Made by a program: the position numbers and the translations under genes
The notes under the pieces: generated by a model
The model's input: only the letters and a program-made list of their open reading frames with translations
Database searches by the model: none
What the model was told of the DNA's origin: nothing
Source of the DNA: JBIOJM01 sp044450785
GTDB lineage: Bacteria > Planctomycetota > Planctomycetia > Isosphaerales > Isosphaeraceae
Direction: 5' to 3'
Assembly (NCBI GenBank): GCA_044450785.1
Contig: JBIOJM010000129.1
Coordinates: forward strand, 1-25,224
Length of the DNA stretch: 25,224 bases
In this document: positions 24,935 to 25,224 of the stretch, in pieces
Numbering within the stretch: position 1 is the stretch's first letter
How the letters are laid out: every line of letters begins with the position of its first letter

Positions 24935-25084
24935 ATGCTCGCCGCCTTCTGCCTGGTCGTCTCGCTGGTAGCGGCTTACCTCGGCGCGCTGGCACGGTGG
25001 GCGGCGCGAGGCAACGGCGCCCGTGGGGCCGATGCCCCCCGCGTGCCGGAAGCCAAACACCGGCGGCTAGCGCCGTGCCGCTGA
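24935..25084 (+). CDS. Small putative membrane protein ending inside an inverted-repeat element
   Basis: A 49-residue reading frame starts 13 bases after the DUF1579 stop. Its first 20 residues, MLAAFCLVVSLVAAYLGALA, form one good transmembrane helix, followed by a basic, Gly/Ala-rich tail. Codon third positions are mostly G or C, like the neighbouring genes. The last eight codons and the TGA stop are supplied by the left arm of the inverted repeat at 25059, so the original gene may have been longer and cut by the element, or the repeat may have been adopted as its end. No ribosome site is clear. I do not recognise a family. It is either a real small membrane protein or a chance frame. Confidence 0.35.
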   Translation: MLAAFCLVVSLVAAYLGALARWAARGNGARGADAPRVPEAKHRRLAPCR

Positions 25085-25183
25085 GATATCATGCGCCCTC
25101 CGATTCCGCCAACCCTCGCACATCGATCTTGCCGGTGACGGCGGCGGAGCGTTCTCGTCAGCGGTACGGCGCTAGCCGCCGGT
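25059..25183. repeat. 125-bp element with 26-bp terminal inverted repeats (MITE-like)
   Basis: Arms at 25059-25084 and 25158-25183 are inverted copies with one mismatch out of 26; each carries the core GGCTAGCGCCG or its inverse. The 73-bp interior has no gene and contains a further imperfect inverted pair (CCGCC near 25106, GGCGG near 25140). The shape fits a miniature transposable or palindromic intergenic repeat. It is near the window edge, but both arms are inside. No transposase is in view. Confidence 0.78.
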
Positions 25184-25224
25184 TTGCGTACCTGAAAATC
25201 AAGCGGAACCGATTAACCTGACGC

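Noticed and set aside
24997..25221. 74-codon plus-strand frame through the inverted repeat
   Set aside because: It passes through both repeat arms, has a random-looking composition, and has no family or ribosome site.

Overview
The window is high-GC, densely coded DNA that most resembles a planctomycete chromosome, probably of the Isosphaeraceae type. The reasons are the protein kinase fused to an ATPase and helical repeats, very large multidomain proteins, secreted beta-helix and PQQ-repeat proteins, a DUF1579 protein, and patchy use of Shine-Dalgarno sites. No rRNA, tRNA, CRISPR array, transposase or phage gene was seen. The taxonomic call rests on gene content alone and is not certain.

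Layout. The left third (199-9334) is on the minus strand. In transcription order it holds an orphan Phd/YefM-type antitoxin and a secreted beta-helix protein. After a non-coding gap carrying a cloverleaf-shaped repeat comes a tight three-gene operon: AhpD-like protein, YceH/UPF0502 protein and a very large GH38-like protein. A gap built of 7-bp tandem repeats follows, then a pair of abutting genes: an HMA-like/DUF454 fusion membrane protein and the biotin-protein ligase birA. The centre (9759-17055) is a plus-strand operon: a 1410-residue catalase-like/patatin/membrane fusion, a di-haem cytochrome c related to rubber oxygenase RoxA and cytochrome c peroxidases, and an acetoacetate-decarboxylase-fold enzyme. 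It ends in a second heptamer-repeat hairpin. The right third has a Ser/Thr kinase-ATPase-TPR giant on the plus strand, a convergent alpha/beta-hydrolase/PQQ-propeller fusion on the minus strand, a secreted DUF1579 protein and a tiny putative membrane protein on the plus strand, and a 26-bp inverted-repeat element near the edge.

The most interesting system is the central operon. A phospholipase-type patatin domain is joined to a catalase-superfamily haem domain, the superfamily that includes allene oxide synthases. Next to it lie a haem c protein of a family that can be a dioxygenase or a peroxidase and a decarboxylase/cyclase-fold enzyme. Together they could release, oxidise and rearrange lipids (an oxylipin-like pathway); this is inference. 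The nearby PQQ dehydrogenase-like/hydrolase fusion has a domain logic like poly(vinyl alcohol) breakdown, so this neighbourhood may be rich in extracytoplasmic oxidative chemistry. Two palindromic elements look like small mobile or structured repeats: the 101-bp perfect four-way cloverleaf at 7043-7143 and the 125-bp element at 25059-25183. The heptamer arrays at two operon ends recall the short tandemly repeated repetitive sequences known from cyanobacteria.
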